Shown: piece after piece, positions 50,210 through 59,048 of the stretch
Numbering within the stretch: position 1 is the stretch's first letter
How the letters are laid out: each line of letters begins with the position of its first letter
NCBI RefSeq assembly: GCF_011758645.1
Contig: NZ_JAAMOZ010000001.1
Location: 1,922,001-1,986,000 of the forward strand
Origin: Brooklawnia cerclae
Lineage (GTDB): Bacteria; Actinomycetota; Actinomycetes; Propionibacteriales; Propionibacteriaceae
Length of the DNA stretch: 64,000 nucleotides
Direction: 5' to 3'
Program-made: the position numbers and the translations under genes
The notes under the pieces: generated by a model
What the model was told of the DNA's origin: nothing
Databases searched by the model: none
What the model saw: the letters and a program-made list of their open reading frames with translations, nothing else

Positions 50210-51060
50210 CGCGCCGAGCGCTCTTTGTGATGTTCGTGGTGGCGTTTTTCGCCCAAATGCCAATCGCGTCCGTGTGGGCTGACTGCGAGCGAATCGGCCG
50301 CGGGGGACGAGCGGTTGGTGCTGATGCGTGTGTGTCGGGTGACACGGTGACGGTGACGGCCGGAACCACCAGCGAGGTGGGCGGAGCCCCCGCCGACACC
50401 GACTGGACCACCCACAACGGTGACATAACCGACACCAACTGGCAGGCCCCCACAGACCCAACCACACCCACCCGAACCACCCCCTGCAACACCACAGACC
50501 TGGCCACCGCCCCCAGAATCGGACTCTGGACCCTATGCCGACCCACCACCACCGACCCGGAACCCGCCACCCCCGACACCCCACCCGAACAAGCCATCCC
50601 TGTGAACGCGATCGCCGCCTCAGCCGCCGCCTCCCTCCACGTCCCGCCCCCCACCATCCACATCGGCCCCAACCCCGCCAACAACCAATGGAACGCCCTC
50701 GCCGTCGGCCTACCCATCTGGCTGTGGACAACAGACCCCGGCGAAGTCAACGAGCAGGTATCGCGGGAGGGCATCAACATCACACTGTCAGCCACACTCG
50801 CCACCATGAGCTTCGACATGAGCGACGGCACCACCATCACCTGCCAGTCGATGACACCCCGACCACCCCGCACCGATCCGATGATGAAGTCACCCGACTG
50901 CGGATACACCTACAAACGTCCCGGCGTATACGAGATCCGGGCCACCGGTACCTGGCACGTCACCTGGCAGGCGTTGGGGTACTCGGGGCAGGAACAAGTA
51001 GCAGCCACCAGCAACCACCCACTCGACATACGAGAGTTCTCCACCGTCGTGACAGCCTGA
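50194..51060 (+). CDS. Secreted protein of unknown function
   Basis: The 288-residue product has a signal peptide (ALFVMFVVAFFAQMPIASVWA) and mature sequence rich in Thr, Pro and Asp. The C-terminal half (NQWNALAVGLPIWLWT, CGYTYKRPGVYEIRATGTWHVTW) resembles a beta-sandwich domain seen in secreted actinobacterial proteins of unknown role. The codons strongly prefer ACC, CCC and AAC, giving a C-rich plus strand that contrasts with the G-rich sequence just before. The pair 49619/50194 looks like a transferred module. Confidence 0.7.
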   Translation: MPVRVARRALFVMFVVAFFAQMPIASVWADCERIGRGGRAVGADACVSGDTVTVTAGTTSEVGGAPADTDWTTHNGDITDTNWQAPTDPTTPTRTTPCNTTDLATAPRIGLWTLCRPTTTDPEPATPDTPPEQAIPVNAIAASAAASLHVPPPTIHIGPNPANNQWNALAVGLPIWLWTTDPGEVNEQVSREGINITLSATLATMSFDMSDGTTITCQSMTPRPPRTDPMMKSPDCGYTYKRPGVYEIRATGTWHVTWQALGYSGQEQVAATSNHPLDIREFSTVVTA

Positions 51061-51199
51061 CGAAAACCGGGATCTCGCCCCCGCAAGCATCAGCGTGTCG
51101 CCCCGACACACCCACACCCACCAAAACGAGATCCCAATCGTCGTCGATCACCCGCGGGACGCGGGGCTCACACGGACCAGGTCGGGCGTTCAGACCTTG

Positions 51200-52084
51200 C
51201 TAGTCGTTGAGCTGCTCAGGATCGGGCCCGACGCGATTGCCGTTGTCCAGTGTGGCGAGTTGCTCGATGTCGGTGCCGTCGAGCTCGAAGTCGAACACGT
51301 CGATGTTCGCGGCGACGCGAGCTTCGTGCACCGACTTGGGGATGACGACGATGCCGTTCTGCAGACTCCAGCGAATGAGCACCTGGGCGGGCGACTTGCC
51401 ATGCTTCTCGGCGATCGCGGCGACGACCGGGTCACCGAGAAGACGGTTCACGCGCACCACACCCGCGCGGTTCTTTCCGCCCGGCGTACCGCCCAGGGGG
51501 CTCCACGCCTCCGTCACGATGCCGTGATAAGCGTCGAAGGCGCGAGTCGCGTACTGCGGAAGATTCGGGTTGAGCTCGATCTGATTGACCGCGGGGACGA
51601 CCGTACCCGCGTCGAGGATCAGCTGCAGGTGATTCGGGTTGTGGTTGCAGACACCGATCGCCTTGGCCCGGCCCTGCGAGTAGATCGTCTCGAACGCACG
51701 CCAGGTGTCGAGCAGCTTCCCGACCTTCGGCATCGGCCAGTGGATGAGGTAGAGGTCGACGTAGTCGGTGCCGAGCTTCTTGAGGCTCTCGTCGAAAGCG
51801 GCGAGGGTCGAGTCGTAGCCCTGATCGGAGTTCCACAGCTTCGTGGTGAGGAAGATGTCCTCGCGCGGCACTCCGCTCGCAGCGATGGCGCGTCCGACGC
51901 CGGCTTCGTTGGCGTAGAGGGACGCGGTGTCGATGTGGCGGTATCCGGCCTCGGCGAGCGCGTAGCGGACGGAAGCCTCGGCGTCGTCCTCGCTCGCGAG
52001 GAACACACCGAGGCCGAGCTGGGGCATGGTCACGCCGTTGTTCAGGGTGACGGAAGGGACAGAGGTTTCGGATCCAAGTGTCAT
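51200..52084 (-). CDS. Aldo/keto reductase
   Basis: The 294-residue NADPH-dependent reductase carries GYRHIDTASLYANEAG, TTKLWNSD, YLIHWPMP and VVIPKSVHEARVAANIDVFDFELDG, the same framework as the protein at 17234-18187 but without its N-terminal extension. The two are paralogues. Substrate unknown. The 139 bases after its stop and 201 bases before its start contain no gene. Confidence 0.9.
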   Translation of the reverse strand: MTLGSETSVPSVTLNNGVTMPQLGLGVFLASEDDAEASVRYALAEAGYRHIDTASLYANEAGVGRAIAASGVPREDIFLTTKLWNSDQGYDSTLAAFDESLKKLGTDYVDLYLIHWPMPKVGKLLDTWRAFETIYSQGRAKAIGVCNHNPNHLQLILDAGTVVPAVNQIELNPNLPQYATRAFDAYHGIVTEAWSPLGGTPGGKNRAGVVRVNRLLGDPVVAAIAEKHGKSPAQVLIRWSLQNGIVVIPKSVHEARVAANIDVFDFELDGTDIEQLATLDNGNRVGPDPEQLND

Positions 52085-52285
52085 GGAGGTGATCGTTCCT
52101 CTTCTGGATAGCCGGGCTCGTGAGCCCGTGACTGCTGGAGCTGTGTCCGATCCTAGTGCCGGTGCCGACGGAGTGACGATGCGACCGCGGTGTCAGTCAT
52201 GATGACCGGTCGAATGGCCTGCACCTACCCGGCGCAACCGACCGGCCGCCGTCGTTCCCCCGGCAACTCGACGTCCAGCTGCGCC

Positions 52286-52840
52286 TCACGGGCGGGGCTT
52301 GCCGGATGTGACATCCCACAGGTGATGGGTCGGGTCGTGCACGAAATAGCGAGCGAGGCTCCCGACGGTGAACACGGCGCCGTCGCTACGCCGGCCGGTG
52401 CGATCGATCGATTCGTCCGGCACCGCCTCGAAAGAGTCCGCAATGGTGTGCCCGGCCTCTGTCAACTCTGCCAGCACCGTGCTCGGGTCCTGGGCCCAGT
52501 AGCGATCCTCCACGGCGGTGACGTCCTGATCCCAGTTGGGGAACAAGGGGTCGTCCCGGGTGAGCATGAGCCCGAGCCGGTAGTTCATCGTGCGAAAGAC
52601 ATCGCGGACGTGGCAGGCGTACTCGAGCGGCGACCACACCAACTTGGCCGGACGCTGCCCGACCGACGGGCGGGAAAGGACAGGCCCCCACGCCACGACG
52701 TTGCGCCGCGTCAGCTCCGGCACGTCCCGGAAGGCGACGTGAACGGCATCGAACCCGCACTCGGGGCACGGTTGCCCCAAGACCCACGTCCAGTTCTTGG
52801 TCTCGGACGGTATGCGCAGCGGCTCGGCGGTTGAGTCCAT
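52286..52840 (-). CDS. DinB superfamily protein
   Basis: A 184-residue four-helix-bundle protein. It opens with a CPECGFD zinc-binding-like motif, then VWSPLEYACHVRDVFRTMNYRLGLML (helix with the first metal His) and FVHDPTHHLWDV near the C-terminus (second His cluster), as in the DinB/maleylpyruvate isomerase-like group. These often use bacillithiol or mycothiol. The ATG is six bases after TAACCT, so the mRNA may be leaderless. It lies 40 bases upstream of the helicase stop, on the same strand. Confidence 0.82.
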   Translation of the reverse strand: MDSTAEPLRIPSETKNWTWVLGQPCPECGFDAVHVAFRDVPELTRRNVVAWGPVLSRPSVGQRPAKLVWSPLEYACHVRDVFRTMNYRLGLMLTRDDPLFPNWDQDVTAVEDRYWAQDPSTVLAELTEAGHTIADSFEAVPDESIDRTGRRSDGAVFTVGSLARYFVHDPTHHLWDVTSGKPRP

Positions 52841-52880
52841 GAGGACAGGTTACGTCCGCCCGCCGACCACCGGCGTCCGG

Positions 52881-54392
52881 TCAGGCGCGACCACGCCTGC
52901 CGTGGTGCGACCGACCGGAACCCGGCCGCCCGTCACGCCCCACCTGCTGTCCCCCGCGTGGCTCGTGCCGCGAGCGACTCTGAGGGGTTGCCTTGACCGG
53001 GGCCGGCGCAACCCGCGGCGCACGCTCGCCCACAAGCTCAGTGACCTCGGGAGAGTTCGCGACAACCCGCTGAGGGGTCACCCGGATCTTCGCCCGGCGC
53101 AGCACGGCCGCCAGGTCCCGGCGCTCTTCGGGCAGACAGATGGTCACGACGTCGCCCACGTTCCCGGCACGCGCCGTGCGGCCCGAACGGTGGAGGTATT
53201 CCTTGTGCTCGACCGGCGGATCAACGTGGACGACGAGCGCGACCCCATCGACATCCACGCCGCGCGCTGCCACGTCCGTTGCCGCGAGCACCCGCACCTC
53301 GCCCGATTCGAATGCCGCGAGGTGGCGCTCGCGCGCGTTCTGGGACAGGTCGCCCTGCAGGTCGACGGCCGGGATACCAGCTGCGGTGAGATGCTTGGCC
53401 GCCCTCTTGGCACGATGCTTGGTGCGGTAGAAGAGGATTCGCCTGCCTGTTCCGGAAGCGAGCGCCTCGATGAGCTTGGCCTTGTCGTCGGACCCGCCGA
53501 CCTCGAACACATGGTGGGTCATCGTGTCGACGGGTGACTCGGCCGAGTCGACCGAGTGGCGAACCGGGTGATCGAGGAACCTCTCGACAAGGCGATCCAC
53601 CCCGTTGTCGAGGGTCGCGGAGAACAGCATCCGCTGCCCGCTGCGCGGGGTTGCGTCCAGGATGCGCGTCACGCCTGGGAGGAAGCCCATGTCGGCCATC
53701 AGGTCGGCTTCGTCGATGACGGTCACGCAGATGTCCTTGAGGGTCAGGATGCGCTGACCGAGGAGGTCCTCGAGGCGCCCGGGACAAGCGACGATGATCT
53801 CGGCACCACGCGCGAGGGCGTGTTCCTGGCGGGCCTGTTTGACTCCGCCGAAGATCGTCGTCGACCGCAGGCCGCAGGCCGCCGCGAGCGGCGCGATGAC
53901 CTCGTCGATCTGCGTGGCGAGTTCCCTGGTCGGGGCGAGCACGAGCCCCCGGGGACGACGTGGTGTGTTGGCCGAGCCGCTGTGCGCCGCGAGGCGCGCG
54001 ACCAGCGGAATGGCGAATGCGAGTGTTTTGCCCGAGCCGGTGCGACCACGGCCTAGCACGTCACGCCCGGCGAGGGTGTCCGGCAGCGTGTCCGCCTGGA
54101 TCGGGAAGGCGGTTGCCTTGCCCTGACTGATGAGAGCGCCTGCGATAGGCGCCGGGACGCCGAGCGAGGCCCACGACTGTGCGGGACCCTCTTGGGCCAC
54201 CGCAACGGGGCGCGGCGCACGTCCGGCCTGGGGCCTAGACGCCGGCACGGCGGAAGCAGCCGAACCTGCCCGCTTGCGAGAAGAGGCCCCGCGGCGCGAA
54301 GCCGACTCGTTGGGACGCTCGGGGGGTGCGGATCGCCGCGCGGAGGTCTTGGGGGCGCGCGCGGAGGAGCCGGGATCGAAAAGCTGAGTCAT
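52881..54392 (-). CDS. DEAD-box RNA helicase
   Basis: A 503-residue ATP-dependent RNA helicase. After a 75-residue basic, Ala/Arg/Pro-rich N-terminus come the Q motif (FPIQADTL), motif I (GRTGSGKTL), Ia (APTRELATQI), II (VIDEADLM), III (FSATL), V (ATDVAARGVDV) and VI (HRSGRTARAG). The C-terminal tail from about residue 450 is again Arg/Gly-rich for RNA binding. The start is ATG 54392 with AAGGA ten bases upstream. It is probably cold-induced or stress-induced like other members, with a long 5' leader. Confidence 0.9.
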   Translation of the reverse strand: MTQLFDPGSSARAPKTSARRSAPPERPNESASRRGASSRKRAGSAASAVPASRPQAGRAPRPVAVAQEGPAQSWASLGVPAPIAGALISQGKATAFPIQADTLPDTLAGRDVLGRGRTGSGKTLAFAIPLVARLAAHSGSANTPRRPRGLVLAPTRELATQIDEVIAPLAAACGLRSTTIFGGVKQARQEHALARGAEIIVACPGRLEDLLGQRILTLKDICVTVIDEADLMADMGFLPGVTRILDATPRSGQRMLFSATLDNGVDRLVERFLDHPVRHSVDSAESPVDTMTHHVFEVGGSDDKAKLIEALASGTGRRILFYRTKHRAKRAAKHLTAAGIPAVDLQGDLSQNARERHLAAFESGEVRVLAATDVAARGVDVDGVALVVHVDPPVEHKEYLHRSGRTARAGNVGDVVTICLPEERRDLAAVLRRAKIRVTPQRVVANSPEVTELVGERAPRVAPAPVKATPQSRSRHEPRGGQQVGRDGRPGSGRSHHGRRGRA

Positions 54393-54829
54393 GAAGAATG
54401 AATCCTTGAAAGGTCGGGAATAGGGCCCCATCGGGCCGAGCTTGAGTTCCGAAAGAACCTCAGCCCAGGAAGACGAGATGGCGAAGGCGCCCGCTGGCGC
54501 ATTCATTCGCCGTCGATAAGAGGATCTGCACCCGGCGGATCCGGAACCGCAAGAGCCCAGATCACGTGCCGAGGCCGGCAGAGGCGCGTTCAACGACGCT
54601 GGCGATGTGCTGAACCGCCTTGATGACACTAGCACAGCTACGCAACGAGAGCCCACAAAGGGACCCGACCACGGCGGCCGCCCATGGAGACCTGCGTCCG
54701 AAGTACCCCGGCGTACTGCGAATGCGGTATCGGGACAGTCCATTCGGACGACGCCGCTGAAACCGATTGTTGGAAGGATTTCGGTGTTGGAATCCACGGC
54801 GAAAGAAGCACCCGAAAGGAGGGAAATAA
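54393..54829. other. Long leader of the helicase gene and promoter region of the small TM genes
   Basis: No gene was seen. On the minus strand the helicase frame stays open to 54797 but lacks coding character. The plus strand holds a palindrome AGTACCCCGGCGTACT (54702-54717) and CATTCGGACGAC (54741-54752), the latter also present at 58370. A stem with one bulge lies near 54440-54465 in the helicase leader. Confidence 0.4.
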
Positions 54830-54937
54830 ATGTCCACCCGCTCGAAAGTGATCGTCTCCGTGATCGCGGTCGCCGGGGTGATCGGCGCGCTCGTGGTGCG
54901 GAAACGCTACCAGGAGCAACCCGGGACCACCCTATGA
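54830..54937 (+). CDS. Small single-pass membrane protein (35 aa)
   Basis: The 35-codon frame starts after AAAGGAGGG at ideal spacing. A basic start (MSTRSK) is followed by a hydrophobic helix VIVSVIAVAGVIGALVV and a basic tail RKRYQEQPGTTL, the positive-out or positive-in flanks of a single-pass protein. It is too short for domain assignment. A second such gene follows 66 bases later. Confidence 0.65.
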   Translation: MSTRSKVIVSVIAVAGVIGALVVRKRYQEQPGTTL

Positions 54938-55003
54938 CTTCAGCTTCACCACACTAAACACATTCATTCCACAAACCCTGATCTCCATGAGAGGAACTCA
55001 ACC

Positions 55004-55102
55004 ATGTCTACAGCCGCCGTCATCTGGACCGTCGTGATCATCGCGGTCGTCCTCGTTGCAATCATCGTCATCGGGCGTCGGATCGCCAAGAGCAGGTCCT
55101 GA
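55004..55102 (+). CDS. Small single-pass membrane protein (32 aa)
   Basis: The 32-residue product starts MSTAAVIWTVVIIAVVLVAI, essentially all membrane helix, and ends GRRIAKSRS. AGGA lies eight bases upstream of ATG. With the preceding 35-residue protein it forms a pair of tiny membrane proteins close to a two-component system, a setting often linked to envelope stress. Confidence 0.62.
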   Translation: MSTAAVIWTVVIIAVVLVAIIVIGRRIAKSRS

Positions 55103-55115
55103 TCACGCACCATGG

Positions 55116-55143
55116 GTGGCCGATCCGGAAACGGGTCGGCCAC
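55116..55143 (+). terminator. Hairpin after the small TM genes
   Basis: GTGGCCGATCC (55116-55126) pairs with GGGTCGGCCAC (55133-55143) with one G-U pair, 13 bases after the stop at 55102. Confidence 0.6.
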
Positions 55144-55266
55144 TTGGCATTGTCCGGGTAGGTGGCCGACGCGAACAGCATTTCGCACGACCCGTCGACG
55201 ATGCTCTTTATGCCGGAATTGGCGCGAGGGATTCCTCTTCGGACGTGAACAGAGGAACCCGGCGAA

Positions 55267-55926
55267 TCACGGATGGATTCCGGCGAGCACCGCGAGAGAC
55301 ACAAGTTGTGCCCGATCGCGAGCACCGACTTTCATCATCGCCCTGTTCGCGTGGGTCTTCACCGTGAACGGCGACAGGTACAGGTCTGCGGCGATCTGCT
55401 CGTTGGTGAGCCCGGTGACAATGGCCTGGACGATCTCCAGCTCACGCGGGGTGAGTGAAGTGAAACGGGCCGCCACCGACGGGTCGGAAGGGACGGCGCT
55501 GTCCTCGGCCACGTGGTCGACCAGTGCGTCCACCGCGGCGGGAGACAACGCCCTGCCGCCTCCGGCAACTCGCAGGATCCCGGCGGTGAGTTCGGCCGGG
55601 CTGGCCCCCTTGCTGAAGAATCCGTCCGCGCCCGCGCGTACCGCTGCGAGCACGTTCTCGTCCTGGTCGAAAGTGGTGAGCACCAGGATACGGATCTGCT
55701 CGGCAGAGTAGCTGCGCCGGATACGACGGGTGGCCTCCACTCCGTCGATACCCGGCATCCGGATGTCCATCAGCACCACGTCTATCTCGGTCGTGCCGAG
55801 CATCTTGAGCGCGGCCAGCGCATCCCCGGTTTCCGCGACGACTTCCAGATCGGGGTGCGCATCGATGATGGTCCGCAGCCCTGTGCGGATCATCTCCTGA
55901 TCGTCCACTATCAACACCCGGATCAT
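55267..55926 (-). CDS. NarL/LuxR-type response regulator
   Basis: The 219-residue protein has a receiver domain with the acidic pair DDQE, phospho-acceptor Asp in VVLMDIRMPG and Lys in FFSKGASPAEL, then a LuxR helix-turn-helix (LTPRELEIVQAIVTGLTNEQIAADLYLSPFTVKTHANRAM). It overlaps the kinase gene by four bases. It probably controls its own operon and the small-membrane-protein operons around it, since similar promoter segments occur at 57087 and 58342. Confidence 0.93.
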   Translation of the reverse strand: MIRVLIVDDQEMIRTGLRTIIDAHPDLEVVAETGDALAALKMLGTTEIDVVLMDIRMPGIDGVEATRRIRRSYSAEQIRILVLTTFDQDENVLAAVRAGADGFFSKGASPAELTAGILRVAGGGRALSPAAVDALVDHVAEDSAVPSDPSVAARFTSLTPRELEIVQAIVTGLTNEQIAADLYLSPFTVKTHANRAMMKVGARDRAQLVSLAVLAGIHP

Positions 55927-57128
55927 TGCTCTTCCCCTTCGTCTGCGGGCAGATAGGCCTTGACAGAAAAAATCCGGCCGTCGTCGTGGGTCACGAGGCG
56001 CCCGCCGGCCGATTCGGCCCGTTCCCGCATCCCGACCAGCCCGTTGCCGCCACCGGAGGTGTCGCGGCCGTCGGAGCGTCGCAGGTTCACCGCCTCGATC
56101 AAGACGGAGTCGTCATCGATGCTCACGTTGAGGGAGACGGGCCCCTCGCCATGCCGCTCGGCGTTGGTCAGAGCTTCCTGGACGATACGGAACACGGCCG
56201 TGCTGGTGTTCCGTGGAAGCGGGTGTTGCAGGCCGGAAAGCACCGCGTTGATCTCGAGTCCCGCGGCTTGGTACGACTCCACGAGCGCGGCGACGCGTCC
56301 GTGGTCGGGCGTGGGGGCGAGCACCTTGTCGTCGGTCCCGACACGCAGCACCCGCAGGATCTCCTGCGTCTCGCGCAAAACGGACTGGACACTGGTGCGA
56401 GCAGCCCGCAAGTCTTCCGCCGCGGCCTCCGTATCGGTTGTCACGTGAACCTCCGCCGCACCGAGGCGCATGCTCACCACGGCTATCTCGTGCCCGATGC
56501 TGTCATGCAGATCACGAGCGATCCGCAGGCGCTCCTGAGCGACGCTGCGATCGACCGCCGCCTCGCGAGTGGCGATCGCGTCCCGTGCGCGCTGTTCCAA
56601 CTCCCCGAAGTACTGCCGCTGCCCCCGGATCGCACTCCCGGTCGCGGCGAGCACAAGCGCCGCCGCTGCCGCGATAGACGCCTCCGGATTCAGTTCGACA
56701 GACAGCGTCCCGGCGTACCAACCCGCCGCGACGAAGTTCGCCAGTCCGACGACCAATCCGGTCAGGAGGCCGGAGAGCCCGCGCAGGGTGAGCAGGAACG
56801 CGGCGAAGCACGCGATCGACCAGTTGTGCGTCGGCAACCATCCGGTGAAAGCAGCCACGAGTGGCCCCGCGGCAACCAGCGCCAGCCCCAGGTGCGGGGC
56901 GTAGCGATAGCCGATGACCGTGCCGGCCGCGATGACCGCGGCGGACACGAGCCCAGCGGGATTCAGCCCGATGCCGGCGATGACGAACTCCACAGCGACC
57001 GCGGTTCCGACAACTGCCAGGACGACGACCTCCAGGGCGTTCGTGCCACGCACCCACAGCGGTACGCGCACCCGCCCCGCGGTGCCAGAAGTCGTCGTCA
57101 CAACCTCATTGTCCCATTCGGGCGACAT
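55923..57128 (-). CDS. Sensor histidine kinase, NarX/DesK-like
   Basis: A 401-residue membrane kinase: five or six helices between residues 30 and 165, then the H-box ERLRIARDLHDSIGHEIAVVS with the phospho-accepting His, and an ATPase domain with GGGNGLVGMRERAES. It has no large external sensor domain, so it probably senses membrane state. The start is ATG 57128 with GGGAG eight bases upstream; GTG 57101 is also possible. Sequence around its start is duplicated at 58342-58417. Confidence 0.9.
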   Translation of the reverse strand: MSPEWDNEVVTTTSGTAGRVRVPLWVRGTNALEVVVLAVVGTAVAVEFVIAGIGLNPAGLVSAAVIAAGTVIGYRYAPHLGLALVAAGPLVAAFTGWLPTHNWSIACFAAFLLTLRGLSGLLTGLVVGLANFVAAGWYAGTLSVELNPEASIAAAAALVLAATGSAIRGQRQYFGELEQRARDAIATREAAVDRSVAQERLRIARDLHDSIGHEIAVVSMRLGAAEVHVTTDTEAAAEDLRAARTSVQSVLRETQEILRVLRVGTDDKVLAPTPDHGRVAALVESYQAAGLEINAVLSGLQHPLPRNTSTAVFRIVQEALTNAERHGEGPVSLNVSIDDDSVLIEAVNLRRSDGRDTSGGGNGLVGMRERAESAGGRLVTHDDGRIFSVKAYLPADEGEEQ

Positions 57129-57162
57129 CAGGACGTACTCCCAACGCAGTAGGACGAGCCCG
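57087..57162 (+). repeat. Duplicated segment, copy A (kinase gene 5' region)
   Basis: These 76 bases match 58342-58417 at 68 positions in the same orientation; all eight differences are transitions. The shared part includes the palindromic TACTCCCAACGCAGTA (57137-57152) upstream of the kinase start. Confidence 0.8.
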
Positions 57163-57320
57163 GCGCACGCACCACGAGTGCCCTCGTCTTCCGCGGGCGA
57201 GCCCTCAGGAGAGCGCTCGAACCGAAGCGGCGTCGCGCAAGCCCGCCACCCAGACTCGAGCGAGCCCCGAGCCAGTCATGTTCGTCCTCGCCAGGCGCGA
57301 GATGAGAGCATGGGACCGTG

Positions 57321-58091
57321 ATGGCAGACAGCGTGCACGAAGGCGACTCCCCACCGGGACAAGGCGCCCGGCCGACCGCCCGGGTCACGTTCTGGGGTCT
57401 CATGTCCGCGCTCATGGCCGTGGCCATTCTTCTCGCCACCGCCGAGCAGGCCCGGCTGGCGATCGGCGCTGCGGAGGCTGCAGGTATCAATGCAGCAGTC
57501 GCTGTCGGACGACTGCTCAGCTTCTTCACCGTGCAGTCCAACCTCATTGCCGCCGCGGTGCTGTCCTGGGTGGCCCTCGTCTCCTTCACCACCCGACGGC
57601 GGATCGACGGGCCCGCATTGGCGTTCGCCCGCGCGGCGGCCACGACATACATGCTGGTCACCGGCCTGGTGTACAACATCGTGCTGCGTGCCGCTGCGGG
57701 CACCGACATCATGCTCGGCTGGTCCAACGACGTCCACCACGTGTACGCACCGGCGTTCCTGCTGCTCGACCTTCTCCTCGCGCCGAGACGACGGGCACTG
57801 CGATGGCGGTCGGTCGCAGGCATCCTCGTCTTCCCCATCGCCTGGGTCGCCTATACCCTGGCTCGCGGCCCGTTCCTGATCTCGCCGTCGACGGGTGAGG
57901 CGCCGTGGTATCCGTACCCGTTCTTGAACCCCGGCGAAGTTGCAGGCGGGTATCTTGGCGTCTCCGTCTGGGTCGCGGGCATCGCGGTGGTGATCGCCGT
58001 CGCGGCGTGGATCACCGTGTATATCGGAAGGCGGCGGTCGCGGGCGGCTGCCGGGGAGACCACACCGCGTCGCGATCGAGGCCTCAGCTAG
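57321..58091 (+). CDS. Pr6Pr family membrane protein
   Basis: The product (about 256 residues) has six helices with FFTVQSNLIAAAVLSWVAL, GLVYNIVLR and WYPYPFLNPGEVAGGYLG, the signature of the Pr6Pr family. Function unknown. GTG 57318 directly precedes ATG 57321 and either could start. Its stop TAG (58089-58091) is formed by a TA dinucleotide plus the first base of an inserted palindromic element, so the C-terminus may have been truncated by that insertion. Confidence 0.82.
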   Translation: MADSVHEGDSPPGQGARPTARVTFWGLMSALMAVAILLATAEQARLAIGAAEAAGINAAVAVGRLLSFFTVQSNLIAAAVLSWVALVSFTTRRRIDGPALAFARAAATTYMLVTGLVYNIVLRAAAGTDIMLGWSNDVHHVYAPAFLLLDLLLAPRRRALRWRSVAGILVFPIAWVAYTLARGPFLISPSTGEAPWYPYPFLNPGEVAGGYLGVSVWVAGIAVVIAVAAWITVYIGRRRSRAAAGETTPRRDRGLS

Positions 58092-58201
58092 GGAAACGCT
58101 GATCAATGCGGGCAACGCTGGCTGAGCCTGTCGAAGCCCGTCGCCGGATGACAGTTCCACGGCCCTTCGACAGGCTCAGGGATCGTTGATCAGCATTTCC
58201 C
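58091..58201. mobile_element. 111-bp MITE-like element with TA target duplication
   Basis: The ends GGGAAACGCTGATCAA (58091-58106) and TTGATCAGCATTTCCC (58186-58201) are inverted repeats with one mismatch. A second nested pair, CTGAGCCTGTCGAAG / CTTCGACAGGCTCAG (58122-58136 and 58164-58178), lies inside. The element is flanked by TA on both sides, as expected for IS630/Tc1-type transposition. No transposase is encoded. Confidence 0.65.
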
Positions 58202-58341
58202 TAGTCCGCCGGCCGACGGACGGCGGGCCTGACGACGGGCACGCGGGGCGGATCCGAGGGGTGCGCAACCGCGCCTCACGCCGACCGCCAGACCCCGCAC
58301 CGCCCGGTGCCGATACACACACGAACCCGCTCCGCGGCGCG

Positions 58342-58417
58342 AGAAGTCGTCATCACAACCTCGTTACCCCATTCGGACGACGTCAGGACGTACTCCCAGC
58401 GCAGTAGGACGAGTCCG
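58342..58417 (+). repeat. Duplicated segment, copy B (upstream of the paired membrane genes)
   Basis: Copy of 57087-57162, 68 of 76 bases identical, including TACTCCCAGCGCAGTA (58392-58407). It ends about 80 bases before the start of the first paired membrane-protein gene. The region 58202-58341 has no gene. Confidence 0.8.
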
Positions 58418-58499
58418 TCCGCGCGGACGATTCCCGCGCGGTACGTGGCCGGAAGAATCGAAGTGTCCCGACAACCGGGCCACATCGAAGGAGAACATC

Positions 58500-59024
58500 A
58501 TGACCACGACCACCGCCGATTTCGTCCCCTACGAATACCTGACATTGCAGGTCGACCGGGAACTGGAGCCCCTCTACAGGGACACCTACCACAGCTTCGG
58601 CTGGGCCGTCGAAGGCTACGGCACCACCGTCCCCAAGGTGAGCACCGTCACCCTCAAGCTCAAGCGTGACCGCCGCATCCACAACCGGCGGCCCGTCCTC
58701 GAGCAGCAGCGTGTCGCCGAGCAGGCGCTGGCGACCATCGCAAGCCTCGAGCACTCCAAGCAGACCGCACCGGTGATCGCCGCACTCACCACCGGCATCA
58801 TCGGCTCCGCTTTCCTTGCCGGATCGGTGTTCGCCATCACCGCCAACCTGTGGCTGCTCGGCATCCCGCTCGGCCTCATCGGCCTGGTCGGCTGGGTGGT
58901 CGGCTACTTCCTCCACGGCCGGGTGAAGGCCAGCCAGACCGCCAAGGTCAACCCGCTCATCGACCGCGAATACGAGACGATCTATGCCGCCGGTGAGCAG
59001 GCCAGCCAGTTGCTCGCCGCCTGA
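58500..59024 (+). CDS. Membrane protein, first of a tandem paralogous pair
   Basis: A 174-residue protein: a soluble N-terminal half with PYEYLTLQVDRELEPLYRDT and VTLKLKRDRRIHNRRP, then two helices (about residues 95-140) and a short cytosolic tail ending ETIYAAGEQASQLLAA. GGAG lies seven bases before ATG. The next gene encodes a clear paralogue with the same layout, so the pair arose by duplication and may form a heteromer. No known family was recognised. The promoter contains a copy of the kinase-operon region, so regulation by the response regulator is likely. Confidence 0.78.
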   Translation: MTTTTADFVPYEYLTLQVDRELEPLYRDTYHSFGWAVEGYGTTVPKVSTVTLKLKRDRRIHNRRPVLEQQRVAEQALATIASLEHSKQTAPVIAALTTGIIGSAFLAGSVFAITANLWLLGIPLGLIGLVGWVVGYFLHGRVKASQTAKVNPLIDREYETIYAAGEQASQLLAA

Positions 59025-59048
59025 CCGGACGAACAGGAAAGAACCGTC

